From contig FTLJ01000351.1 in the NCBI GenBank assembly GCA_900155495.1, positions 1 to 49,833 of the forward strand: 49,833 bases of DNA, in the 5' to 3' direction. This document shows, piece after piece, positions 34,122-45,776 of the stretch. The notes under the pieces are model-generated. The model was not told the DNA's origin and ran no database searches. It was given only the letters and a program-made list of their open reading frames with translations. The translations under genes and the position numbers were made by a program. This DNA is from Porogramme epimiltina (taxonomy: Eukaryota > Basidiomycota > Agaricomycetes > Polyporales > Polyporaceae). Each line of letters opens with the position of its first letter. Within the stretch, counting starts at the first letter, position 1.

Positions 34122-36799
34122 AACCGCATCGGTACGCGTCTTGCCTTCGGAAGTTGTCGTGTCTTGCTTTCCTCATCTTGTTATCGCATCGATCCGCACC
34201 TGTCTGTATACGTAGAGTTTCTGTTGCACCTATCATATGATTGTACGGAGCGGTTGATATTCATTCGGTCGCATAATCTTATTCCCATTCTCTCTGGACG
34301 TTTCGTAAATGCTGGTGACTCACCCCCAAAATCGTTTCATGGATGTCAAAATCCGAATATCTAACCACGATATTCTCAGCAGCGAAACTTTCTATGTTGT
34401 CCATCTTCCACTTCTTCCCTGATCTTGCCACCTTGCTCAAGGATCCGGGGTATCGGAAGTGGTTTAAGTGGTTTGTGGCGCTACTATAGGTGAGACGGCT
34501 TCCGTGAGAACTGCGTAAGATCGTACACTAATTAGATCAATGCACGCACCGAAACTTCGAACGATTGCCCCAAGAAAAGTGGATGGTCCGGCCGAAGCCA
34601 GCCACGGCTCCCGAAAGGTTTCGGATACTGAAGATTTGATCTGCAGCTTCCAACATTTTCCGAGTCCCTTGCAGGTGTCCCTCCTTACCACCGATCGACG
34701 CGGAGACGGCATCAGGTATCCGCTCGACTTCCAAATCGCGGGGCGAGCTCTTCTCGCTTGTCACGGCAAAGACGAACTTGCATGATACAGACCGTCTCCG
34801 ATATTTGTTGCCAGGAGTTTAGCTACCCTTCAAGTCGATTATTCAAATCATCAATTAAAACAACCTCAAGAATGTTAAGTATGCGCACAGCACTCAGTCC
34901 ACGAAGGGTTGGTCGTTCAGAAGCACCCAGGTGCCAGGGTTCTTGGCATCGTCCATGTATGTCAGCATCGGCCGCATAGAAGATTTTTCTGGCGGAACGC
35001 TAGCCATGAGCTATCCGGGGACACCAACTAGCCAGGATGAAGTAACAACCCTATACGGACACCCCGGGCGGACCCCTCAGCCACTAATTCACGTTTCAAG
35101 AAGCGAGTCGACAGTTCGTACGATGCCGCCCCGGCGTATCCTCAACCCACATGATACGGCGCCAGAAGCCCAGGTCCTCCTGAGTCCTCGCGCACACCGG
35201 CCCATGACCGCAGTGAAGCATCCACGGGAATGCAAACGTGCAGTACTTGATCCCAACGCCCCTTGATGTGCAAATTCCCCAGGTATCCTCACGACGATGG
35301 GACTACTCGTGCTCTTCCCAGGAATAGATTGGGTGCCCTGCGTGCTTCTGCGTCTTGGACCTGCGATCTACCGGTGCTTGATATGTGCGTCAGGCTTCCG
35401 CGTGTCACGCATGGGGAGTAGGGCTCATTGGTACGTAAAGCTCACCTCAGTCTTTAATATCTATAAAACAGACGACTATATGGGGCTGAGCCTGTAAACA
35501 AGCGGGAATATGATTGGCAAGGCAAGTGGATATTGGCGCACAGTGTGGGGTAGGGAAACATTTGTGTTCAACGATCCGATATAGGACTAGAGCACGAGAC
35601 TGGCAGAAATCCTGGGTCTTCGAGATCCCAGTTCCCCGTCGTAAAGTAAAAAGAAGCTATCATTGGGTTTGTAGTAAATTTGGACCCGAATGACGCGCAC
35701 AAGATGCGTTTGTCTCACATCAGTATGCCGAACAATTGGGAACCGCTTGGCTCGAGTCTCCCTCAGGCTCAGTCAGAGGCAAGACAAAGCGGGGACAGTC
35801 GCCGAGTTCCGATGAGCTGAGCTCGCTTACCATCCAATTCTATGCCACTGATGCAAGCACGGCACGCTTGTCGTAGACGCTACTTTGCAGTCCTGAGAAC
35901 TGCGGGTACCCACCGTAGTGGCGGTGGCATCAAAGAAGATACCCTCGCTTCATCCTGGATGGGTGAGAGAACTTCTGTTATCGGACTCCTTAACGAGATA
36001 GACTAGGGATATCAACATTGTGACGTACAAATATAGAGGGGCCATCCCTGTTGGTGATGTACATAAGATAGACCTTGAGAATGTGACATACAGCATCAAT
36101 GGATTCCCCTGGGCGTTCACTACTGATGGTTCAAAGTGAAACCATCCAGGCATGCGAAGAATCTGGGTAGTCGCTGAAGCCAGTATAGGAAATCGGAGAT
36201 ACCGCTGAGAGACGGTTAATAAGACAGATGGGGTGAGGCCATAATGCTGTGATCTGAATCACGGTAAGTAGCTGCTTTAAAAAGGCCGGATCAGCGTCTC
36301 GTAACGAGCAACGAGGCGAGTCCGAATAAGGAAAGTGACGTTGTTAAGGAGACATCGTAGGAACGACTACCTGGAGCACTTTGAACGATCTTCATAAACG
36401 TTCAGGGAGTCGTAAAAGCAGGGAGATCTTGGGTGTCGCCGAAGACTTCTACATATGGCAAGATGTATCAGTGGATTTATTACAATTGACTCGAAACAGG
36501 CACAGAAAGCGAGTTCTCATAAACCTAGGCGTATTGACGACATGGTAGAAGAAGGGAATAACGTTCCATATTCGAATAACAAGGGAATCAAAACAAAGAA
36601 GATTCAGATGGTGCTAGACCACGGTATGTAGAATAAAACTCGGGGAGATCGTGAGACAGAAAACACTAATACAGTGACCGGAGGAATGAGATGGCCTCGG
36701 AGCTGTCAGCCCGTCATCGATACAAACTGCCGGCACCCAGGATGTCGTCAAACCTCATTACAGAGCACACACGCCTCGCACCGCCGAGAACCCCGCGCG
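34122..36799. other. Convergent intergenic region between ISWI and F-box-like gene
   Basis: This 2.7-kb stretch has lower GC than the genes and no convincing complete gene. One exon-like piece is seen at 36502-36625 on the plus strand (IDDMVEEGNN, then NNKGIKTKKIQMVLDH) between an AG and a gtatgt site, followed by a possible acceptor at 36675. Everything else is short open frames without motifs. It could be eroded transposon or gene remnants. Confidence 0.5.
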
Positions 36800-38730
36800 T
36801 CAAGCGCTGCCCTCCTCAAACCCCTCCTGGGCGCCCGGATCCTCACAACTCACGTCCGAACCCGACTCCGAGCGGGCCGCGAGGCCGACCTCCATTCCGG
36901 CACCCACACCGAGCGCGGCGAGGCAGCGCTCGCGCTCGCGCGCGCGGACCCACGCGAACAAGCGCACCAGGCGGGCGGCCTGGTCCCAGAGCGCAGCGTG
37001 CCGTTCGCGCGCGCCGACGTGCGCGGGTGTGGCGTCGCCGTCGGCGGCCCGGGCGGAGAGGAGGGTGAACGCGGGGTGTGTACAGCGCGCGGAAAGTGCC
37101 GCAGCGACTTCGTCAGCAGCACGGATTGGGGCGTCACCGACGTCGAGGGTATGGAGGCTTGAGGGTGGTGGGAAGACGGAGGATGTAGGGTGCGGTTGGA
37201 GAGCGGCGAGGTTGGGAAAGGTGGGTGAGGTTGAAGGGGAGGAATAAAGCGAGAGCGGCGCCAGACTGGTGAGCGCGGGAACGACGCTAGGCCGGGTAGC
37301 GTCGATAGGAAGGGAGAGGTACGTGATGTCTGGGAGAGCCTCAAGGAGGTCCAAAACACCGTCCAGGGTCGCTCGGGGAATTAGACCTGCATTGTATGGG
37401 GGGATAAGGCGGAGGTCCTGGAGGAATGGGCACGCGGTCGACAACGAGCGCAGGAAGAAGTCGTCGGGAAGAAGATAGAATGAAACCACTTCGAGCTCAA
37501 CGAGTTCCGGAAGGACCGCGAGGGGTGCTATTGTCTCGAACGTAATCAAACGCTCGGGCTCATCAAGCGGGGGAATGGCGCATAGCGAGCGCATCAGGGG
37601 TATGCTGGAAGGAAGGGGGAAAGACAGTCGAATGGTGGAGATCATATCGCGGCTTGGACTTCGTGCTAAGGAGGATAGAAAAGCGTGAAGAGCCGTGCTT
37701 GGGGGATCTTGTGCAGCGCATAACTGTATTTCTGAAAGGTGCGGAGAAGTAATGGAGCCGATAAGGGTCACGACCCACGGTTCTAACCGCATTACGCCGA
37801 TGTGCAAGACGGTGAGGTTAGGGAAAACGGGGAAATTGACGCCCTGGAGTTGCTCGTGGATTGTTGTGTCCCGAGGGATAAACAGCTTGGCCACTGTGAG
37901 GTTGGGGAGCGCGGCAAGGTGGAGCAACGCGTCCTCTAGCAACGGCAACGCGAGGTCTATCGTTTCTAAGTGACGCAGCTGCGTAATCGACCTCGAGACC
38001 ACTGGATCCACGGGCCCTACGCTCGACCGACACTGGACCGAGAGGTGGCGGAGGAGCGGGCATTTGGAGCCCAGCGCGCGCAGCATGGGCAGGAGGAGCG
38101 AGTCGCTCGGCGGCTGGCCGACGTGTAGCGTCGTTAGCTTGGGGCCGAGGAACTGGTACCCGTACTCGAACACGTCCGCGTCGGGCTCCTCCCACACGAG
38201 CTCCTGCACGTTCGGGAGGAGCGGCCCCGGGCCCGGGCGGTAAAGGCACAGCGTGCGGTACGCGTCGTCGTCGAGGTCCGGTGCGAGCCCGAACCGTTTG
38301 AACGACGTGACGAGCGCCGCCTTGGCGGTGAACGGCGCCCAGTCCGGCGGGTCTGGCGGGCGGCGCAGGGCCTGCGCAGGGGCGCCGCGGCGGGCGGTGG
38401 TGAGAGCGCGTCCGGCGGGGCAGCGGGGCGGGGGCGACTCACGATCGTGCCGCTAACCATGGCGGTCTGCGCGTCGTCTTGCCACACGTCGCGGGGCATG
38501 TGCTTGACGAGCGGGCGGAGGCTGAACTGTCGCTGGTAGAGCACCTTCTCGGCGACGGTGTGGAAAGAGCGGCAGGTGGCGTTTAGCGCGGCGACGGCCG
38601 CTCTGCAGTCGGGGTCGTAGCCGCCCTCATATGCTTGCTCGCAGATATTTCGAAGAATCCCGGGGCACTGGAGGCAGCGACGCATGGTGCTGAACATAGG
38701 ATAGAGAGCTTGTGTGAGGGTCTGCACCAT
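36800..38730 (-). CDS. F-box-like / leucine-rich-repeat-type protein
   Basis: Two minus-strand exons, 38443-38730 and 36800-38371, split by a 71-bp intron; 619 residues. The N-terminal part contains ALNATCRSFHTVAEKVLYQR followed by LRPLVKHMPRDVW, the pattern seen in large basidiomycete F-box families (a CRxF...A..VLW core, then L.PL...P.D.W). The remainder has irregular leucine-rich stretches (LTTLHVGQPP, LRHLSVQC, LPNLTVAKLF, FPNLTVLHIG), matching LRR-type substrate-binding domains. By family knowledge such proteins are adaptors of SCF ubiquitin ligases. The C-terminus is Ala/Arg-rich, ending EEGSA. The F-box itself is weak, so adaptor function is inferred. Confidence 0.8.
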
Positions 38731-41496
38731 ACGGGAGAGATGGCAGGAGAGCGGAGGAGGTTAGGATGGTGTAGTTGGTTGACAGGGACGGGCGCGGAAG
38801 GGGTTCAAGACACACCTTCGATATCCGGCCGATCGGAAATGGCAGGGTAGGATCGCAGGGGGGTATTAAAGGGCGTCGGGACGCCTCGCCTCGCACAGCA
38901 CGCTGACGCCTGTAGGGGGTATATCTGCAAGGGGTGGCAAGGCTGCAACACGGAGCGACAGGAGGCCTCCGCCCCCCCGTTACGTTGCCGTGCGTGGGCG
39001 GTTCCGGGGAACGATGGGTGGCCCGCTGGGGCTGCGAACGGTGAGAAATCAAAATCAGGAGGACGAGGGCCCCTTCCCTTGCGTGCGGGCCACGAGCGAG
39101 GGGCGCACTCCGCACGGCGCATGGCCCGAGGCCACCTCTTGCACGCATGGGAAGCCGTGACACGGTCCATCGAACTCGAGGGCTGATGTAACCTCCGATC
39201 GACCACGGAGGTTGGACGGGGCGTCATCAAAATCACCCTAGGGCGGGTGTGATCGCGGCGCGGCCCAAACGGAGTCCGCTCGTCCTGGGGTTGCCTCAGC
39301 CTGCTGCTGTGTGAAGGAAAAGCGGCGAGAGGAGGCGCACAGGAGGAGGAGGATGAGCGAGCCGGTGCGCGATCTGCGTTCACTTTCGCAGGGTCTTGAG
39401 GCTGTACTGGAGCCGCGTCCGCGGCGGAAGTTGCAGTGCGTGGAAGACGGCTGGATCGGGGCGGGAGATCTAATTCCTGGATCGCGGGAGCCATGCCTCG
39501 ATCGTCGAGGAGACGATCAACCGGCACAGTGTTCCACGAGCGTCGAGACATCCCGCCCCGCCCTTCCGGGCGAGCCGTGATTGTGTGTGCGAGGGGCCCG
39601 CCCCCCCGGCAAAATGGGCGGATGCCCAGATGGGGATGAATGGCGGTCTGGCCGGGCATCTCCGCTCGCGACCTGGATGGATAGGGTCGCCTGTGTGTGC
39701 GGATGTTGAGCACGCGAACGTCTTGACAAATACTGCGGGCGCGACGTCCGGGCAAAGACTAGGTCTCCGAATGGGCCGGGCCCGCGCCGACGCAGCAAAG
39801 TAGGAAAAGGACTACCTCGGCTACGGGATATACGCGTGCCTAAGCGAGCGTTTGGGCTGAGTGGTCCGACCGAGTGAACCGTGCGGGTGTCCATGGCGCC
39901 GGGCCTCCGATATGAAACCTGGGCCCAATGTCCGAGCCGGCCTTGCTGTATGGGTATCAATGCAGACTCCACGACGGTTTAGGTTCTACCCGTCCGGGTT
40001 TTGAAGATTTGAAGCACGACGAATCGGGGAGGACATTGATCATCCACTCGTTCAGAGAGGGAAGGCGGACGGACCTTGGTTGCTTTGAGAGTGGATGGTG
40101 CATGGCCGGCGGACGCCTTTCAATCATCGGAACGGCCCTTCGTGGCTTCTCGGTATGGCTTCCTGTACATCCTGGGCCCACGACCAAGCCTTCTCCGCTT
40201 CTTGACATTCAAGCTGAGGTGCTAACTTCCGGCGCGACCGGAGGTTCTCATAATGCGAAGCTGGAGGCCACGCGAGGGGGTCAGCGAGGATGCGCACATT
40301 TAGCGGCCGGTTAGGCTCACGCTCTGATAGTTCCTCCACGTCCTTTCCCGCTCCTCCCTCAGGCCCTCCCACACTAGCAGTGGCGTTTCCCCGGTTGGAG
40401 GACCGTGTCCTCTGCGCACTTTGCGGAATGTCGCAGTGCCGTCGGGGGCAAGACGGACGCGGTGTGCCGGGGGTAGTCGTCGGGGAGAAAGAAGTGCCAA
40501 CGCCCCAAAACACTCCGGAAGGGACCGGTAAATCGGTTCAACCATACTCAACGCCGACGCGGGTCAATAGACGCCCATCGCCACGCGCTTCTGCACGGGA
40601 GGCTCTCGGACTCCCATATAGAAATCCCGGTCGCTACTTCCATTGCATCGAACTTCTACGTTATCTGACATCCAGATAGTAAGTCGGATAATTCAGTGCG
40701 CTTCCTTCCACTCAATCGTCGCGAAGAGTCCTGACATTTCAAATTTTACATGGACTCCAGGCCCATTCTGTGGTGGAATTGGCGTAAGACCTCTTGAAAC
40801 TCTTCTAGAATAACCCTATGTGCGCGTCGAATGGGCGGCCCGCCTGAGATGACGCTGCTCATAGCTGTCAGTGACTTCCATCTATATTTGTATAACCTTT
40901 GGGGTGACAGATGCCCGCTTGAAGATTCCAACATCGCGCATCCTATCAGAAGATTCGGTAGCGAGACTTTCTAGTGAATGGTGAGCTGACTGCATGGTCA
41001 ATTCGAGAATCCTCCGAGACGAGTACATCTGACTTGCAGGCACACCACAGTAATGCACCCGGCGGATCCGGGAGAGCCCCTGGAGAATGTATCAGGCAAG
41101 GCATCTTTCCAGTTAAGAAATCTAAGACTTATGGGCGCAAATACATCTGCGCCCGTACAGCGTATGCACGGAGATGGCAGCTCACAGGTCTGAGACGTTT
41201 GGTAACCTGGCGGCAGGGTTCGGGCGATGTTGCCGAAGGGACATTTCCGGTGGCAGTGCTCCGATGACGTTGCGTGGTCCAGACCCGGACTGCGCGAGCG
41301 GACCTGCGAGTGGCCTTGGCCCAAGTCTCTCCGCAGCCTCGACGCCGCGCTCCATTCCGCACCCAGACCAGCTCCCCCGCAGCCACCCCTCCCGGCCACG
41401 ACCGTCCTCTCTCACTATGGCCGGACATAGAGCCCGACCCCGTCTTCGTCCGCACCCTTTCCACCCGCGCTCTTCTCCCGGCGACACTGCGACACC
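38731..41496. other. Divergent intergenic region, no supported gene
   Basis: Shared upstream region of the F-box-like (-) and epsin (+) genes, 2.77 kb. A 316-residue minus-strand open frame (38805-39755) is Arg/Pro/Ser-rich and overlaps open frames on the other strand; I see no domain and no conserved splice structure. GC content falls to the right of about 40,650. Confidence 0.55.
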
Positions 41497-43317
41497 ATGG
41501 CTGCTCTCCAGACGTTTGGCCGGAGCGCACTCCGTGTAACGAAGAACTACAGCAAGGGATACTCACACGCGCAAATCAAGACCCGGAATGCCACATGCAA
41601 TGATCCGTGGCCACCGTCCGGAAAGGAGATGTACGAGCTGGCACAGATGACATACAACCAGTGCGTACATACGTCTACTTCACCGTGGAGACAACCTCAT
41701 GTTCTGGTAGGGGCGAGTTTGTTGACATCATGCAAGTCATTGATAAGAGGATGAATGACAAGGGAAAAAACTGGAGGCACGTCTTTAAGGTGAGTGCTCC
41801 ACCACGCCCCACACCCTCCATGGAGTCCCGCGCACATGCATCCTGCCCGATTCGGACTCAACCTTCATCCAGGCCCTCACTGTTCTTGACTATCTCCTGC
41901 ACTCCGGATCGGAGAACGTTATCCTATACTGCGAGAGGAACCTCTACGTGATCAAGACCCTCCGCGAGTTCCAACATATCGACGATGAGGAACGCGACCA
42001 AGGCGCGAACGTCCGCCAGAAGGCCAAGGACATCACCAACATGATCCTCGACAAACAACGCCTCTTCCGGGAGCGCGCCGCTCGCGCCAAGATGCACGGC
42101 CGCTCCTCCGGCGAGACCGACGATGGCGCGCCCGCTTTGCCCCCACGGCCCCGGCGGCGCGAGCTCCGGGATGGCGCACAGAGGGCTGCGGAGGACGAGG
42201 AGGACGAGTTGAGGAGGGCTATTGAGGAGAGTAGGCGGAGCGCGGCGATGGAGCGCGCGACGGCGGAGGACCTGGACCTCGCGCGGGCGATCAAGATGAG
42301 CGAGGAGGAGGCGGAGAGGCAGAAGAAGCTCGCTGAGCAGAGCTCTGCCCCGCTTTTTGATCAGGGCCAGCAACAGTACGTGTACTTCGGAGAGCATACG
42401 TGCAGGATTACGCTGACTCCTGCGAAGGGCTCCTGCTCCTGCGGCGCAGCCGCTCATCGACGCGACGCTACCACTCCAGGTCGCTGCGCCCATGCAGCCC
42501 CAGTACACGTCGATCCAGCCTCAGTCCACGTCCTTCCAACCTCAGTTCGCTCCCCTCCAGCCCCAATTCACCTCCATCCAGCCTCAGTTTACCTACGTCC
42601 AACCTCAGTTCACGTCGTACAACCCATATGCGCAGCAGGCGCAGCACGAGGTCATGCAGGTAAGCCCCTTCTTTCCTTTCCACAAAATCATCTAATAGCT
42701 TGTTAAGGCCGAGTATATGCGCCAGCAACAACAGCTCCAAGCCCAGCACACCGCCGCAGCGCAGCAGGTGGCGCCCGCCTCATTCTCCCCTATCCCGTTC
42801 TCCCCTCTGCCTCAGCAGCAACAGCAGCAGCCGTTGGTCCCACAACCGACCGCGCTCGGGTCCAACAACCCTTTCGCGCCCCTCGCGCCGCGCATCACCG
42901 CGAACAACCCCTTCGCGCCGCCCTCGCTCCGCGCGCGCAGCGCTCCCCACCCGTCGACCTCGTCCTCGGCGGCGATGCCTCCGCGCGAGAGGGACGTGTC
43001 GTTCAGCATACCGGAAAGAGAGAGAGAGGAAAGGCGCGGCGACGAGCAGGCGGTCCTGCGCCCGTTCTCGACCGGGTCGCAGCCGCCGAGACGGCGCGTG
43101 CGCGAGAGCGAGGACGCGCGCCTCGCGGGTTTGTTTGCGAGCTATACCGGGGACGGGGTGGACACGTTCGGGAACGTGGGGCAGCTCAGGTGCGTGTTCT
43201 TGGTTCGGTTTGGTTGGAGGTGTGGATCGCGGTGCTGATGCGTGCGTTTGTAGGTTGGGTGCGAGGGGTGGAGTTCCTGCGCAGAAGACTGGGGGAGGGA
43301 ACTTAGTCGATATCTGA
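41497..43317 (+). CDS. Epsin-type endocytic adaptor (ENTH domain)
   Basis: Six exons: 41497-41660, 41711-41789, 41873-42379, 42450-42659, 42708-43189, 43254-43317; 501 residues. The ENTH domain (about 18-150) shows IKTRNATCNDPWPPS, IDKRMNDKGKNWRHVFKALT and the LREFQHIDDEERDQG block; it binds PI(4,5)P2 at the plasma membrane. Two ubiquitin-interacting motifs follow: EDELRRAIEES (~190-201) and EDLDLARAIKMSEEE (~213-227). A QPQFTSx heptad repeat (bases 42495-42620) and Gln-rich linker come next, then two NPF motifs (375, 388) for EH-domain partners, and a C-terminal LVDI resembling the clathrin-box ending of yeast epsins. The gene fits Ent1/Ent2 in layout. The start ATG has an ideal CACCATGG context. 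Confidence 0.94.
42495..42620 (+). repeat. Six 21-bp units encoding QPQFTSx heptads in epsin
   Basis: Six head-to-tail 21-bp units with consensus CAGCCTCAGTTCACGTCCATC, each encoding seven residues (QPQYTSI, QPQSTSF, QPQFAPL, QPQFTSI, QPQFTYV, QPQFTSY). No frame break between units. Such tracts usually vary in copy number. Confidence 0.9.
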
Positions 43318-43989
43318 GGCCTGCATGGTCATTGGTGTGTCTGGTTTGGGCCTATTTTACTGTACGACATATTCCTTGGTGCGCCTTTGGCTGCTCGAGT
43401 GCTTTTGACTGTATCGATATGTGTGATGTATCCTCCCTAGTTGTTAATGTATCTTAATTTATTATCGCTACACGAAGCCCTCTAGGCACAGCGCCAGCAG
43501 CCGACAGGTAAGTTTCTCTCTCTACACGGTCTCTTCAGCACGTACTAACATACTCCTGGAGGCCTTTGGTTTGTGTAAATGCGAGCGACAGCGGAAGCAA
43601 CGGGTGCCCGCGACCCACCTTTAAGTCCGCCATTTGCACGTCTGCGTTCAGTGGAACTTGCATGCGCACCGCCACATATCGCGCGCTGAGAATCTTAAAC
43701 CGAAGTTTGGTCGCTCGAGATCTATTATTTCGAATATGCAGCGCAGAATATCGGACGGGGATGTGGATCGCAGGCTTTCTCTGTCGGCAACGCCTTTGCC
43801 CCCGCTGACGTTTGCAAACGGCGAGGACGGAGGTGCGTATATGAACCTAACCTGGCTACCGCGTTGCTTAACTGATAACTGGACGACCCCATATAACAGC
43901 CCTCGACTCGTCCAAATCCGCAACCCCACCTCCTGTTAATCCATTTCACCCCCCCCCCCGCGCGCTAGTGCACTGCGACTCCACTCGAC
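43318..43989. other. Spacer between epsin and first DLH gene
   Basis: No gene recognised; a 101-residue plus frame at 43634-43939 has no motif. It contains the epsin terminator and the promoter of the next gene. Confidence 0.5.
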
Positions 43990-45210
43990 ATGTCCTCGCA
44001 CCCGCTCGCGGGCCCAATGGGAGAACAGTGCTGCACCCCGGCCCCCACCACGGTCACACACGTAGGCACCCCACGCGGGCGCACGGAGACGTACGCGGGC
44101 GTGCGGACGTACGTTGTGCGCCCCGCCGACTTTGGCCAGACGCCTGCTCCTGGTGCGGAGGCCGAAGCGGCAGCAGGCAAGGGGGTCGTGCTGTACTTCT
44201 CGGACATCTTCGGTCCGTTCTACGTCAACGCGCAGCTGACGATGGACTATTGGGCTGCGCATGGTGCGCGCTTCTTCTCTCTCGGGTCCCGGTAATAGCG
44301 CTCGGGGTTCGACAGGTTTTGTGTTGCAGGGTACACAGTCCTCGGCGTCGACTACCTCGAGGGCGAGTCGATCTTGAACCACATCGGGAAGCCTGGGTTC
44401 GACTGGCGCACGTGGGTCGTCCCGCTGCGCGAGCGTGCGCCGGTGGTGACGAAACCGTGGCTGGAGGAGGTCCGCAAAGTTCATAGTGAGTCCACAAACG
44501 GGGGCGTGTATCCATTTTGCTGATCCATTCTTCAGATGGTTCGAAATTCTTCTGTATCGGTACGCCCCCTGGTCATTCGAGAACCGCCGAGATGTGGCTC
44601 ACGCACCCCGCAGGTAACTGTTTTGGCGCGCCGTACGTGATGGACCTCCTTGCGGATGGATGGGTTACGGCAGGTGCGCCGTGCGCCGATTAGCGTGCTC
44701 TAGGATCTAGCGATTTATGACGGGCTTCTCCTGTAGGTGCCTTTGCGCATCCCACTTTTCTAGATGAAGACCACTTTAAGAAGGTGAAGGGTATGTCATG
44801 ATGTTTTGGCGCTTGGAGTGAACGTTACCAGGACAGCTGATTACAATGGTGTCGCCCAGGTCCTCTCCTGATGTTGTGCGCAGGTAAGGTTTATGCTCCC
44901 TTCATTCGTATCGACAATGCTAAAACCCATGTACCAGAGGACGATCACAGCTTCGGGCCGGATGCGCGTCGACGCGCGGTCGATATACTCGTTGAGGCCA
45001 AGGCCGAGTATACTATGGTACTCTTCGGTGGGATTTCCCACGGATTCGCGACGAGGGCAGACCCTAGCGTGCCAAAGCAACGTGAGTTACTACTATCTGC
45101 CGTCTTACGCGGGGCTAATGGGCGTCGGGGCATTCGTAGGGTGGGGAAAAGAGCATGCCGCGGCGACGGCATTGAGTTGGTTTGACCATCACGGGCAGTA
45201 CTCGGTTTGA
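43990..45210 (+). CDS. Dienelactone hydrolase family protein, copy 1
   Basis: Eight exons: 43990-44263, 44330-44485, 44536-44559, 44614-44673, 44737-44790, 44860-44883, 44938-45081, 45140-45210; 268 residues, normal for the family. It is an alpha/beta hydrolase with a Cys-Asp-His triad: nucleophile elbow GNCFG, Asp in the EDDHSFGPDARRR stretch, His in SHGFATR. An N-terminal Cys pair (EQCCTP) and THVGTPRG precede strand VVLYFSDIFG. The family cleaves ester or lactone bonds; fungal cytosolic members are mostly uncharacterised. The elbow residue before Cys is Asn, where copy 2 and most homologues have Tyr. Exons 3 and 6 are only 24 nt. Confidence 0.9.
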
Positions 45211-45776
45211 AAGGGCTTTGAGTTTGTACGAAGTGGCTTCACAATCGCATCTGAGTTGTCAACTCAATGGCCACAACCTCGGGAGAAGTTCTATTATAGG
45301 CATACAGCTATCGTCTTGTACCACGTTCGGGAGATTAATGGACAGAACGCTATTAGCATTCGTTCAATCGTGGTGTTCTCGGGGAATAGTCTCTAAAACT
45401 CTCCCTGCGTTGCATTCGCGAAGCCGTTCGTTCGACCGCTCTCCCACAACGCCTGCCACGGTAAGACGATAGCATGAGAGCGCGCCGCCGTAGACAGGCC
45501 GCCGCTGCCTAAACCGCACCCGCCTTCTTCGGGCACCCGTTGGGAGCCCCGACATACAAACTTAGCCCCGCAGCGACATACGGCTGAGGCGGGAGGTCCC
45601 AAGCCTCGCACTCGGAAGCATTACCTGATCGAGCTTGAAGAGGGCGACCGATACGAACCTTAAGCAACCCCCCCCCACGTCCAACTGAGCCCCGCCCGCC
45701 GCCTTCCTCCACCCCGGACTTCCCTTCGCAGTCTGACCGCTGAAACATCGGCCACCGACCACATTCGCACGTCAGG
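45211..45776. other. Spacer between the two DLH genes
   Basis: No gene recognised; a C-rich run near 45663-45680 precedes the second copy. Likely terminator of copy 1 and promoter of copy 2. Confidence 0.5.

Noticed and set aside
38805..39755. 316-residue minus open frame upstream of the F-box-like gene
   Set aside because: Low-complexity Arg/Pro/Ser composition, open frames on the other strand too, no domain, no introns in an intron-rich genome.
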